From: Thermomucor indicae-seudaticae
Taxonomy: Eukaryota > Mucoromycota > Mucoromycetes > Mucorales > Lichtheimiaceae
Assembly (NCBI GenBank): GCA_000787465.1
Contig: JSYX01000023.1
Location: 28,357 to 92,356, forward strand
Reading direction: 5' to 3'
DNA: 64,000 bases
The notes beneath the pieces were generated by a model that was not told the DNA's origin, searched no databases, and saw only the letters and a list, made by a program, of their open reading frames with translations. Positions 8,488 to 34,239 of this stretch are shown one piece after another. Numbering within the stretch: position 1 is the stretch's first letter; each line of letters starts with the position of its first letter. The position numbers were made by a program, and so were the translations under genes.

Positions 8488-9900
8488 TAATAACCATTCA
8501 GCCACTCGTTCCCGAACGGCTACCTTGTTATGACTTCAGACCAGTTGTTTACTATCCGTGGATATCTATTTCAACAGATACCTATTATTAAAATTAATAA
8601 TGACTCTGTTGAAAATCAACTACTTCGGGTATAGCTCACTCCCAGCCCGTGACAGGCAGTTAGTAGATCTTGAAGATTTAATTTCACCGCGACGTGATGA
8701 TTCGCGATTACTAGCAATTCCTAATTCATGAGCTCGAGTTTCAGAGCTCAATCCACAAAGAGGAAATTTGGGGATTACCTCCAAGTTACCTTATTGGATC
8801 CTTTTGTATTCCTCCTAGCAGCACGTCTGTAGCCCACTCCATAAGGGCCATGAGGGCTTGTCTTAGTCCTAATTATTCCAGTTTGTCACTGGATACTCAA
8901 TTAGAAATTAACTAATTGCAAGGGTTTTGTTCGTTTTGCGGACTTAACCTTACATCTTACGACACGAACTGAAGACAGCCATGCAACGCCTGTGTAACAT
9001 TCAAGGAGTGGTAAGATTTTGTGCGGATTATCACATTAAACAACATGCTTCACTGCTGGTTTTCAAGACCCTCTATACTTTTGGGTTTCAACCTTGCGGC
9101 AGTACTCCCCAGGTGGAGTGCTTAAATCTACATTTATAGACTGATTTATTACCAATCTAAGGCACTCATAGTTTACGGTATGGACTACACGGGTATCTAA
9201 TCCGTTTTGCTCCCCATACTTTCGTACCTCAGCGTCAGTGTTTAGTTAGAAAGAAGCCTTCGCCTTAAGCGGTCTTCCGGGTATCATAAGATTCCATCCC
9301 TACTCCCGGAGTTCCTCTTTCCTCCATTACACTCTAGTTTCATAGTTACTAAAAAGCTTTTTTTCATTTAGTTTGAAGCAAATTTAGTCTTGTGAAACAG
9401 CCTACGTACCCTTTAGACCCATTAATGATGAATAATGCTTACCCCTCTCGTATTACCGCGACTGCTGGCACGAGATTGGTCGGGATTAATAGGAAAGTAC
9501 AGTCATTATCCTCCTTTCCGTTAGGACTTTATCAAATTAATGTATCCGTCCTTCTAGGTGACTGGTTCAGCCTTCCGGCCATTGACCAAGATTCCTCACT
9601 GCTGCCGAGTCTTTGCTCGTGTGGGCCTTTTTCATTCCCACTGTGGTTGATCATCCTCTCAGACCAACTATAGATCATTGGCTTGGTAAGCCGTTACCTT
9701 ACCAACTACCTAATCTATTCAATAGGTACATCCATAGGCGGAAATTATCCTTTCAATATTTGGTATTCCACCAATCCTATGGGTAGCTTGCCTATTCATT
9801 ACTCACCCGTTCGCCATGGTCCAAATATATAATATTTGGCATTCGACTCGCATGTGTCAAGTCCCTAGATAGCATTCACTCGAAACCAAGTTTAAATTTT
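8488..9900 (-). rRNA. rns: small-subunit ribosomal RNA
   Basis: The minus strand carries the universal small-subunit signatures in order: ACACATGCGAGTCGAA and GGCGAACGGGTGAGTAA in the 5' domain, the 530 loop GTGCCAGCAGTCGCGGTAA (about 9452-9473), the 790-900 region with ACCTGGGGAGTACTGCCGC, GCATGGCTGTCTTCAG, and at the 3' end GTCATAACAAGGTAGCC with the last hairpin. Length is about 1.4 kb with no intron visible. Ends are placed by comparison with typical small-subunit rRNAs and may be off by tens of bases. A 93-codon frame on the opposite strand is a by-product of the rRNA sequence. Confidence 0.95.
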
Positions 9901-9946
9901 TACTTAAAATTCTGATAGAAAATATCAGAGATTATAATCTTATTGT

Positions 9947-9955
9947 TACTTATAT
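9947..9955 (-). promoter_or_regulatory. yeast-type promoter nonamer upstream of rns
   Basis: ATATAAGTA on the minus strand (inside TTATATAAGTAACAA), about 50 nt before the estimated rRNA 5' end, a sensible distance. The motif is expected several times by chance in this base composition. Confidence 0.35.
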
Positions 9956-10223
9956 AAAACTTAAGATTATAATTAGTCTGATTAAATTTTTAAATAAAAC
10001 CATTTATTTTAGAAAGCTCGTTCTTTATTGACCCGCAGAGAACTAGTGGAAATCGACATTTAATAAACCTATTTATTTAAAAACTTTATAATAATTGAAC
10101 TTAATCTTTAATTCAATTTAAAAACAGATTAATTTTATATATTAAACCCTTTACCTAACTGGTAGAATACCTAAAAATAAAAAGCTTTTGGCTTTATATA
10201 ATTAAGAAAGAGTAACTTTCTAG

Positions 10224-10293
10224 ACCTTTGGTTTCTCATTCGAAAATGATACTTATAGAATCCACCACGTAAAGGTAGGTCTAATTGGATTCC
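10224..10293 (-). promoter_or_regulatory. conserved 3' element downstream of cox1
   Basis: Starts 37 nt after the cox1 stop. Stem 1 GGAATCC (10293-10287) pairs with GGATTCT (10263-10257) around ACCTACCTTTACGTGG. Stem 2 is TCATT with a TTCG loop and AATGA, followed by GAAACCAAA. Similar elements follow nad5, nad4, atp8, two ORFs of the cob 3' region and a pseudogene. Probably an mRNA 3'-end signal. Confidence 0.6.
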
Positions 10294-10329
10294 GGGGAAT
10301 TAGAGAAGGGTAAGTTTAAATTTAAATTA

Positions 10330-25667
<15,338 letters not shown>

Positions 25668-25699
25668 ATTAGAAGTTGTTAAATTCTTTATATTCTTAT

Positions 25700-25708
25700 T
25701 ACTTATAT
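25700..25708 (-). promoter_or_regulatory. promoter-like nonamer 33 nt before cox1
   Basis: ATATAAGTA on the minus strand, part of the TATATAAGTAATAAGAATA block also found before two GIY-YIG genes. If it is a promoter the leader would be very short; it could equally be a leader or processing signal. Confidence 0.3.
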
Positions 25709-25813
25709 ATAAATATAAATTTATAGATAAATTTAAAATTTTTAATTTGAAGTAAAATTTTAATAAAAATCCACCAGACTTTTACCTCAAAATTAATCGA
25801 GTCAAAGTAATTT

Positions 25814-25917
25814 ATTTAGTTTCAACTTATTATAAATAATTAAGTATTAGCCTTTGGCTTAAATATAATAAGTTTACTTACGGTATCACCACGAGAAGGT
25901 ATAAATTATGATACCAA
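25814..25917 (-). promoter_or_regulatory. conserved 3' element downstream of nad5
   Basis: Stem GGTATCA (25915-25909)/TGATACC (25888-25882) around ACCTTCTCGTGG, then TAAGT, a long AT hairpin (AACTTATTATA/TATAATAAGTT) and GAAACTAAAT. Compared with the cox1 copy, the first stem has changed on both sides (A-T to T-A, C-G to A-T) while the pairing is kept. Confidence 0.6.
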
Positions 25918-25933
25918 GGGAGTTAATATTAGA

Positions 25934-28900
25934 TTAATTTTTATTAGAATTAGTGTTATTTGGTAATAATAATACAGCCCAGAATAGAAGTAAGAATAAT
26001 CTTGGATCTCCAATAAAGAAAATTAAAGTGATAAATAAGATTAAACCACTAAAAATATACATTGCATATGAAGGAATAAATCCTGAATCTAATGATGTAA
26101 TTTTATTAGAAGCTGTTCTAAACACATTAACTAAACCATATGGTCCAACTAATTCAATAGCTCCTCTATCAAGGATTTTATTAGTAGTATAACCAAAATT
26201 TAAAAGTTTATTTAAGATTAAATTATTGTAAATATTATCAAAGAAATATTTTTGGTTAAAGAATCGGTAAATTGCTCTACCAAAACTAGAACTAATAAAT
26301 TGGTTAGGTAATGAATCAAAAATCCAATAGATAGCAAATACTGCTAAAGTTCCTAATAGACTACCAATTAATGGTAATAATTTAATTGAAGTAGGAAGTC
26401 CAAATTCAGTATCTACTAAAATAGAATTATTTGGATGAATAAATAAAGAATTATTCCAGAAATCAGTTCCCATTCCTACAAATAAATCTTTAGTAACGTA
26501 ACCAAAGAAAATACTGAATACCGCTAATACAACTAATGGAATAGCCATAATTAAAGGTGCTTCATGAATATTTTGATAATTAATTTTTGGACCATTTGGA
26601 TATCCTAAGAAAGTTAAATATAAAGATCGGATAGAATACATAGCAGTAAATACTGCTGCTACTGTTGCTAACCAATATACTAAATTACCTGAGAAACTAA
26701 AATGTCCATAAGCTAATTCAATAATTAAATCTTTAGAATAGAATCCAGTTAAGAATGGTAAAGCCATTAAACTTAAAGATCCAATTACCATCATAGAGTA
26801 TGTAAATGGTAATAAATTAGCTAAACCACCAAATTTTCTTAAATCTTGTTCATCATTCATTGCATGAATTACAGAACCAGCTGATAAGAATAATAGAGCT
26901 TTAAACCATGCATGATTTACTAGATGGAATAATGCTACATTATATTGAGAAAGCATATTCTATCGAAAAGTTTAAATGATATAAACTTTTACAATCCAAT
27001 TCTATAGTATATTGAAAGATGTAAATAATCTAGACCCAGAGGGCTAGTCCCGATGGTACTTGTTCCCGTCGGGGCAAGTTCCCGAAGGGAACTAGTATTG
27101 GCAATCTTGTATTGTCAAAACAAGTATGACAAGACTTGCTCTGTCAAGACAAGAAGATGATTTAAATATTGAGTATTATAAATAAACTTTCACTTAAACT
27201 TATCGATTTTATGAATTGGACTATTTCTTAGTTTTGTTTAAATAACAAAAACTCATCATGTGTAGTCTCTGAGGTATATTTAATAAAATACCTGCTAATC
27301 GTCCGTCCAGTAATAAAGATTGTCACTATTAAAGTACCTTATACCTTGAGATTTATTAGCATTAAATGATGTTTTTTATTTGAGGCCTTTGACCACAAAC
27401 TAGGAATAGAAGACCTAATTGAGAACAAGTAGAATAAGCAATTACTCGTTTTAAATCATTTTGTAGTAAACCTGTAGTTGCAGCAAAGAATGCTGTTAAA
27501 GCACCTACCCAAGTAATTAGAATTAAAGCTGTAGATCCATATTCTAGTACTGGAGAAGATCGTAGAAGTAAATATACACCTGCTGTTCATTATGTTGATT
27601 ATTATATAGGATTTCCTACATAATAATGCACCCACTTTTTTGAGTGGGATCGGACTTTACCTTAATCCCTAAGCCCAGGGGGCTTTCCCCCAAGGGGAAT
27701 ACCTGAGGGGAAAGATTAATTACATAAAGTCTCTGAGGAACCTAGATATATAGTTTCCTGCTGATATTTCAATCCATAGAATTATTACTAGACTTCATTT
27801 GTTATAATGGTGTTCGTAATGAGCACCTTCTTAAAGTTTTAAAGTATCTATGGCTCTAAGAAATTTCCAGCATATAGTAATTTAATAATAAAATAACTTT
27901 CGTTATTTTACAGCAACATATAATTACAATTACATATTTAATTAAAATTTCTATAGGTATTCATTCTATAAGCTAATTGTTTCAATTGTGCTAATCCTTC
28001 TGAAGTTAAATGTCCTTTTCTACTCATAATTTTAACCTCTTGAAATAAATATTTAAAATATAAGTATTTAGCACCATAAATTCTATATTTATTAAAAAAA
28101 TGAATAATAACGATTAATAAAGTATTAATATTTGTTACAGAAATTCCAGATGCTTTTCTATTAGGATAATACTTACTATATTTCCACACCCTAGGGTCAA
28201 TAAAATTCGTTTAAAAATAATTCTCTCTCATGCTAGGATATTCGGAACTATGGATTACAAGTATAACTTAATCTTATTTCTTCAAATTTAGTAAAGTTTA
28301 ATCCAAACCTACCGTCAGCTTGTACAAATCTTGCGATCCAGTATGTATTTAAAGGTTCAGTAGAATAAATTCATTCGGGTTTCATAAGAATAGCAATATT
28401 TGGAAACGCTTCTTTAATTTTTTGCTTAACCCTATAGAGAATAATGCTTTAATAGAAAGAACTTCTTTAAATTCTTCTAAAGCCCCGCCAGGGCTTCAAG
28501 TGGGGCGGCCCCCGGGCTTAAATTTTTAATCTTTATATTAAAACATTTGGTATTAAATCTTTGATTTAAACTTAAAGTCAAATGTGATTTATTTTCTAAA
28601 TGATCTAGAACTTGACACCATAATTTAAAATTAATTTAGTACTTTGTAAAGGATAAGCTAAAAATTGATTTTTTACAACATATAAAATTTTTAATCCATG
28701 AATTCGATATCTATATAAATTTTTTCTTTTTCAATTTTACTTACTCCCCAAATAATTCTAGAAATTTCTCTAATAAAATTAAATTATTTGGATTTATTTC
28801 TATAACAATAGAAAAAATCGGAATAAATTCAAATTTAAATCTTGCTCTTTATTTTGCTCTAAGAGAAAGAAAAATGATCCTTCTACGTCTGTATATCCAG

Positions 28901-31228
28901 TAATAAACTATGGATTTATATTTTATAATTTATTAGAAGTAGATAAAGGGTTGATTTTTATAGGTTTAACTTGGTGAAAGATATTTTTAGAATTAATTTT
29001 TACATTATTAGATGAAATTAGCTTATTGAATGTTTGATTAATAAATAAGAAATTATTCTTTAAATATGTAATTGTAAAATTATCGTTTACCATCGTGGCT
29101 GCGTGAATCAGCGCACTTACAGGTGTTGGACCTTCCCATTAATATTCACTATGAAACAGTGAAATTGGACTTTATCTTCATCATTTTATGATGTTTAGCA
29201 TATAGTCTCTGAGGTCTTCCGGGCATCAGGCACCCGGCCCGCCAGCGGGCCGGGTGCCTGATGTTTAATACCTGCTGATAGTCTAAAATAATCTATTATT
29301 ACTTGACCCTTTGGCTATGCCCTTGTGGCGTGGTTCCTACGGGCTATTAAAGTAAGATTACATTTAAAGACTTCCCAGCATATAGCTAAATTTTATTGCG
29401 ACAGAAGTTTATTGTCATCGCATCTGGTAACCAAGCATGTAAACCTAGTTGAGCAGATTTAGCCATGGCTCCAATTAGTAATAGAATAGAAATAATAGTA
29501 ATTAATTCTTCGTTAATATATGGGGCTAATGAGAAAACAGTAGTAAAATCTAAGTTACCAAAAGTCCAGAAAATTGTCCATAAACCAATACTGAATCCCC
29601 AATCACCAATTCTATTAGTTACTAAAGCTTTAATTGCAGCTTTGTTAGCTTGTAGTCTAGTAAACCAGAAGTTAATTAATAGGTAAGATGAAATACCTAC
29701 ACCTTCCCACAGATGTTATTTATAAATGTGAAGAAATTATAATTTATACAGCATACTTTGATGCATATAAGGTTAAACAAGGTTATATAATTTATTTTTA
29801 ACATCTTGTTTTACTTGAATATATAAAAAATATTGAGATTTAACCTTTTCTTCTAATCTAGGCCCAGGGGGGCCTGACCCCTTGGGCTAAGCCCGCGGGG
29901 CTAGAATGCTTTTTATTCTATTTATTCTTAAAGAGAATTCAGGACCTGGACCTCCGGTCCGGTTTTTATCTTGATATACTTGCTCTGTCAATACAAGTCC
30001 CCCTGGTCCCAAAATTTGTCCAAAATATCTTTTTGAAGTAATTCTACTTCAAATTTAGTATAAGATCTTGTATGAATAATAGTTTGTCCATAATAAGATT
30101 TACCTCTATCGTCCATAATTAAATAAGCCAAACTTCTTGCTATTAATAAATCATCAATATTATTAGGAATAATATTTTTTTTCCGTTAGGATAGAATAAT
30201 TCATAATAATAATTTAAACAAGGTAAAGATAAAGTTAAAATTTAATACTCTTATATACTTTACCAGTTTTAATATCTGGTTTTTTATTAGTAATTTTAGG
30301 ACTAGAAGCAGTAAGAGGTTCAAATACTTCATATAAATGAAGTAAATAATCTTTATGTAAACTATTAGATTGATCAAATACTAATTTAGTATTATGACTA
30401 GGTTTTGGTCTTCTTAAATAGGCATCTCCTAATAAAACTTAAATTAAAATTTGCTTTTGAATATCTGATAATTGTAAATTTTCTTTATACCGTTTAGAAT
30501 ATCTAATTTTTTTATCAGAATTAGATACAATAGGAATCATATAAGATGTTTTAATTAAGAAATCAGACATATTATTAAAGTTAATAATTTTTCACATTTA
30601 TAAATAATCGGACTTAATCATTATTCATCAATACAATTTGAAGAATATCTCACATAAAGTCTCTGAGGATTAACTCTAATATTTCCTGCTGATAACTCAT
30701 TTAATCTCTCTGAAATTATTACCATTTAGGTATTCAGAGTTTTAGAGTGTTCCAGCATATAGCGAGATTACACCATATATCTTACGATTATAGGCAGGCC
30801 GGGATAATGTGACCAATAAACATTAGAATATAGTTATCTCCTGTTACAAGCATTAACATAAAGAATGTGAACATAGATAAATATGAGAAGAATCTTTGAT
30901 TGTGAGGATCTTCACTCATATAACCTACAGAGTAAATATGTACTAGTGCAGATACAATAAGAACTGGTAGTAACATTGATACTGTTAAACTATCGTAGAT
31001 AAATCCCCATGATACTAATAAGAATTCAGAATCAATCCAGCTCATTAATTTAATATAAACAGGTGATTGACATAATCCTACTTCGTAGAAAGCTACTAAA
31101 GCTAGTAATGCTGTTAGAACTAAAGAACTACAAGTAATTAAATGACTACCTGTTCTACCAATTTTTCTTCCTAAAAATCCTGCTACTGTAGCTGATAATA
31201 GAGGAAGTGTAAGAATAGCTAAATACAT
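25934..31228 (-). CDS. nad5: NADH dehydrogenase subunit 5, five exons
   Basis: Proton-pumping antiporter-like subunit of complex I, inner membrane. Exons (minus): 31228-30812, 29709-29417, 29136-29089, 27587-27392, 26953-25934; total 1974 nt, 657 codons plus TAA. Diagnostic blocks: [58 protein letters not shown] (spanning the exon 2-3 junction), [16 protein letters not shown] and [13 protein letters not shown]. The ATG overlaps the last base of the distal nad4L stop (TAATG), the common fungal arrangement for co-translated nad4L-nad5. No TGA codons. Confidence 0.96.
26954..27391 (-). ncRNA. group I intron 4 of nad5 with GC palindromes
   Basis: 438 nt between LVCG and LSQYNVALF. Core at 27.2-27.33 kb. 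A run of palindromes of the CTAG/CTTG type (27035-27165) fills a peripheral loop. Confidence 0.75.
27588..29088 (-). mobile_element. group I intron 3 of nad5 with decayed LAGLIDADG gene
   Basis: Splits the Val codon of HAATMVTAGVYLL. Core near 27.63-27.86 kb; endonuclease remnant upstream. Confidence 0.75.
27938..29085 (-). pseudogene. decayed LAGLIDADG endonuclease in nad5 intron 3
   Basis: Readable pieces in order: [14 protein letters not shown] (near 28.9 kb, a clear LAGLIDADG motif), a middle region with many stops and a GC-rich palindrome at 28.48-28.52 kb, and a clean C-terminal piece from 28189 to 27938 ending [15 protein letters not shown]. Not translatable as a whole. Confidence 0.7.
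29137..29416 (-). ncRNA. group I intron 2 of nad5 with a 20-bp GC palindrome
   Basis: 280 nt, no ORF. A near-perfect inverted repeat of about 20 bp (29224-29265, centred on CAG) sits in a peripheral loop between the CTCAGAGACTATATG and ATCAGCAGG core blocks, the same place as a similar palindrome in the nad4L intron. Confidence 0.8.
29710..30811 (-). mobile_element. group I intron 1 of nad5 with decayed endonuclease
   Basis: Lies between LMFIG and WEGVG. Core at 30.6-30.8 kb (TTATCAGCAGGAAA, CTCAGAGACTTTATGTGA, TTAAGTCCG). A 16-bp inverted repeat just after the core (near 30.6 kb) and just before the 3' splice site (29.716 kb) closes a loop holding the endonuclease remnant. Confidence 0.8.
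29960..30562 (-). pseudogene. decayed LAGLIDADG-type endonuclease in nad5 intron 1
   Basis: Begins about 30535 with [18 protein letters not shown]. The motif region reads [21 protein letters not shown], one TAA in place of the usual Gly, and continues [20 protein letters not shown]. Later parts have many stops and end in GC palindromes near 29.95 kb. It belongs to the GSLLGDAY / WIxDDG subgroup found in several cob introns. Confidence 0.7.
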
Positions 31229-32675
31229 TATGCTTTAATTGCAATGCTACCTCTTACAAAAGTTCTGTATATATTATATTAATCTGTGATGGGGAGGAAG
31301 ATGGGGTGATTATTAATAAAGTTTATACATTATAGTTTTATAAAAATAAAGAGTAATTAATGTTTTAAATTTAGATATAGATCTAGCTGTAATATAAATT
31401 TTATATTGAGTTTTATGTCTATGAATATTACATTCTAAACCTAATTTAGACATAAGAGCTTTTTGAATTAATAAATGTTCAGCTTTAGAAAAAGAATGAG
31501 TATTAATATAAAATCCTGATTCCGCTTTACTACCATCATATATAACCCAATAAGCTAAAACGACTGGAGTTAATAAATCTTCAAAACATTGTGGAAGAAT
31601 TTTTACTCCATCCTTATAGAATAATTCATAAAGTTCTAATAAGGCTAGTAAAGATCTGGAATATAATTGTAAATAATCAGTATCATATTTTCGTATATGA
31701 TAATTTGGTAAATGTGTACAATAATGAGATAAAGTATTAAATAGATGAAGCACATAATCGGTTATAATAACTGATTGATTATATTTAAAATAGGCTACTG
31801 TTTTAGATTTATTAGTTTTTAAACTACCATCACCTAATAATAAACCAATAAATACTTCTTTATGATATTCAGTTAGTTGCATTAGGTTACGAGCATCTTG
31901 AGTTAATTTTAACCCTACTGTTGAACCAATATTAGTTCCATAAAGCACTAATGCTTTACAAGAATAATTAATTTCCATTTCTTTAACCATTTTTCATCGT
32001 TTTTGAATTAAATTAACTTGAGTATTGTTAATAGCAAAACATGTTAAGTTTTAGTTAAAATTTTTAACATGATAAATACTAATACTTCCTCTTACATAAT
32101 ATTAATATAATATATACAGTTGTATATTTATACAACTCAATCTTTCAATTGAGATCGGACTATTTCTTTATTCTTTGATTTTTGCTATTGGATTTGATGT
32201 TTTTATTAAACATAAGACCTGCAAGAAATCATAAGAATTTATCACATATAGTCTCTGAGGTACTTCGGGCCTTAGGTACCTAGCCCGCCGGCGGGCCGAG
32301 TGTCTGAGGTGTAAGTTACCTGCGAATGATCCATAATATTCTTAAGATTCTTACTATTATAGTACTTAAGACTTAAGGATGTTCTCGCATATAGTGATAT
32401 ACAAAGCAATAATAATATGCTAAGGACCAAGAGATAGATCTATAATATGCTACTAAAATTCCTAGTCCAATAGCTGATTCTGCTCCAGCAATAGCAATAA
32501 TATAAATTCCATAAGTTTGACCTAAAATATCGTCAAAACTAAATGAACTTAAAATAATTAAAAGTGCTACAGCTAATAGCATAATTTCGATGGAGATAAG
32601 CATTAGGATAATATTTTTTCGATTAAGAATAAATCCTAAAATCCCAATTAAAAATAATACCATCGATAAATTCAT
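31228..32675 (-). CDS. nad4L: NADH dehydrogenase subunit 4L with two alternative last exons
   Basis: Small three-helix subunit of complex I. Exon 1 is 32675-32438 (79 codons plus one base), with [17 protein letters not shown] and [17 protein letters not shown]. Two terminal exons both start TAAGAGG after an intron-final G. The proximal one, 32094-32051, gives [14 protein letters not shown] (93 aa in total). The distal one, 31256-31228, gives LRGSIAIKA (88 aa, the usual length) and its stop overlaps the nad5 ATG. The distal exon is therefore probably ancestral. Both keep the frame. An endonuclease gene lies between them. Which is used cannot be told from DNA alone. Confidence 0.92.
31257..32437 (-). 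mobile_element. group I intron of nad4L with nested terminal exon and endonuclease
   Basis: The ribozyme core is complete between 32437 and about 32120 (CATTCGCAGGTAA, CTCAGAGACTATATG, GAAATAGTCCGA). Perfect 19-nt inverted repeats at 32101-32119 and 31265-31283 flank the proximal exon and the endonuclease gene, so pairing would bring the distal splice site (ACTTTTG|TAAGAGG) next to the core. The short form of the intron ends at 32095. A GC-rich palindrome at 32263-32302 sits in a core loop. Confidence 0.8.
31313..31990 (-). CDS. LAGLIDADG-type homing endonuclease between the two nad4L end exons
   Basis: 225 aa, intact, ATG start, not fused to an exon. Motifs of the second LAGLIDADG subfamily: [17 protein letters not shown] (about residues 47-63) and [18 protein letters not shown] (about 151-168). 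It lies in the loop closed by the 19-bp inverted repeat, so it is intron cargo in the long form of splicing and 3'-untranslated cargo in the short form. Confidence 0.88.
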   Translation of the reverse strand: MVKEMEINYSCKALVLYGTNIGSTVGLKLTQDARNLMQLTEYHKEVFIGLLLGDGSLKTNKSKTVAYFKYNQSVIITDYVLHLFNTLSHYCTHLPNYHIRKYDTDYLQLYSRSLLALLELYELFYKDGVKILPQCFEDLLTPVVLAYWVIYDGSKAESGFYINTHSFSKAEHLLIQKALMSKLGLECNIHRHKTQYKIYITARSISKFKTLITLYFYKTIMYKLY

Positions 32676-33221
32676 TATGTTATTTGTATTTAACTTTATA
32701 ATTGTAAAATATTTTTATTTCATTTATTTCTTTTTGACCTAAACACATCAAAACTTATAAAACATTGGTACCTCAAAAGGCTCGCAGAAATATTTTTAAT
32801 AATTATTGAAACATTAATTTTTAGCAGGTCCTAGTAAAGAAATAAGATTAATTTCACAAAAAATATCATTTTTTTAAATAAAAATCCAAAACTATTCAAG
32901 AGACAAAATGTTAAATTTTACCTTTCTTCTAAATTAATGGGTTTCATCCTATTTTATTAATCAAGATAAATTATAAATAACAACTCTTAAGGAAAAATTT
33001 TTAATAAAACACAAAATGATATTTCTTACTTTTATCTATAAAATTTTATTTAATTTTTGATTTATTTTATTTAATTAGTATCATATGACCTTTACATAGA
33101 ATGTGTTAAGTCTGGGGCTAAAATTAATAATTTAAAAAGCCCTCGGATGTTAGTCTTTCGAGCTAAATAGATTTATCTTACTAAACATACAGTACTATTT
33201 AAGTAAAGAAGTTAAATTAAT
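32676..33221. other. spacer between tRNA-Phe and nad4L
   Basis: AT-rich with no gene or strong hairpin seen. It should contain the nad4L-nad5 leader. Confidence 0.5.
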
Positions 33222-33293
33222 TGTTTTGGGAAGGAATTGAACCTCCTCACTACGAACTTCAGTCATATGCTCTACCATTTAAGCTACCAAAAC
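33222..33293 (-). tRNA. trnF: tRNA-Phe (GAA)
   Basis: 72-nt cloverleaf: acceptor GTTTTGG/CCAAAAC, anticodon stem TATGA/TCGTA with loop CTGAAGT, T arm GGAGG/CCTTC, discriminator A. Confidence 0.92.
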
Positions 33294-33707
33294 TATTCAT
33301 TTCTTATAAGTTTTATTTATGTAAAATAAATAAAGTTATTCTAATTACCCGAGGGGTAATTTGGTATTTAAATCGATTTAAAACCTAATAGATTTATTTA
33401 TTTTATAATCAAAAAATAATTTGGTTTTTATAAACTAGCAATTAGAAAACAAATGAAAAGCTATAATCTAATAAGTAAATTTGATAAAAATTGATTTAAA
33501 AATTCTTTAAACATTATAATTTTTAGTTCTGAGTATTTAAAGATAAAATTTAATTTAACTATTCTAACTTTGATAAATAATTTTTGGTAAAAGGTCTTAT
33601 TAATTTAATTATTGAAGTACCATTATTCAGTTTTTGCGGGACATTAGGCCCCATGGCCTAAAGTTAGAAGAAATTTAATAAATGGTTTTTATTTTAAAAA
33701 GATTAAT

Positions 33708-33779
33708 TAGGTATAGTAGGATTTGAACCCACATATGTTTTATTTCAAGTAAAATGCTTTACCAATCAGCCATATACCT
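33708..33779 (-). tRNA. trnQ: tRNA-Gln (TTG)
   Basis: 72-nt cloverleaf: acceptor AGGTATA/TATACCT, anticodon stem TTTTA/TAAAA with loop CTTGAAA, T arm GTGGG/CCTAC, discriminator A. Confidence 0.92.
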
Positions 33780-33902
33780 TAATTATTAAAAACTTAATTA
33801 AATACTGTTTAGACATCTCCTTTATTAAAGATAAAACAGTACCCGCAAGGTGTATTTCCTATTTTATTCAAAAATTTAGATTAATTTCAAATCTAAATTT
33901 AA

Positions 33903-33975
33903 TAGTCTGAAGAGGGCTCGAACCTCTAACTTATACGTTATCAACATATCACTCTACCTATTGAGTTATCAGACT
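33903..33975 (-). tRNA. trnI: tRNA-Ile (GAT)
   Basis: 73-nt cloverleaf: acceptor AGTCTGA/TCAGACT, anticodon stem ATATG/CGTAT with loop TTGATAA, T arm AGAGG/CCTCT, discriminator A. A promoter-like ATATAAGTA lies upstream at 34061-34069. Confidence 0.93.
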
Positions 33976-34239
33976 TATATAGTCTATTTTTCAAAGTAAA
34001 AAATTCACCCTGTATTAATTAAAATAAATCTACAGAACTTTCAATTAATAATTATTATATTACTTATATAAAATATATACTAATGCTCCGTTGGGCCTAA
34101 AGTTTTAATCTAAAAGATTAAAACGGAGAAAGATTCGAATAATATTTCTTCTTGAAGAAGGCAATAATAATTTAGAATAGGACCAAACAATTTGCTTTAA
34201 ATTTTAATTTTTCTTATACAACTATTATTAATAAAATTA

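Noticed and set aside
9392..9673. 93-codon frame on the plus strand
   Set aside because: It is antisense to the conserved core of the small-subunit rRNA.
25953..26192. 79-codon frame on the plus strand
   Set aside because: Antisense to the last nad5 exon; low-complexity translation with no motif.
29465..29686. 73-codon frame on the plus strand
   Set aside because: Antisense to nad5 exon 2.
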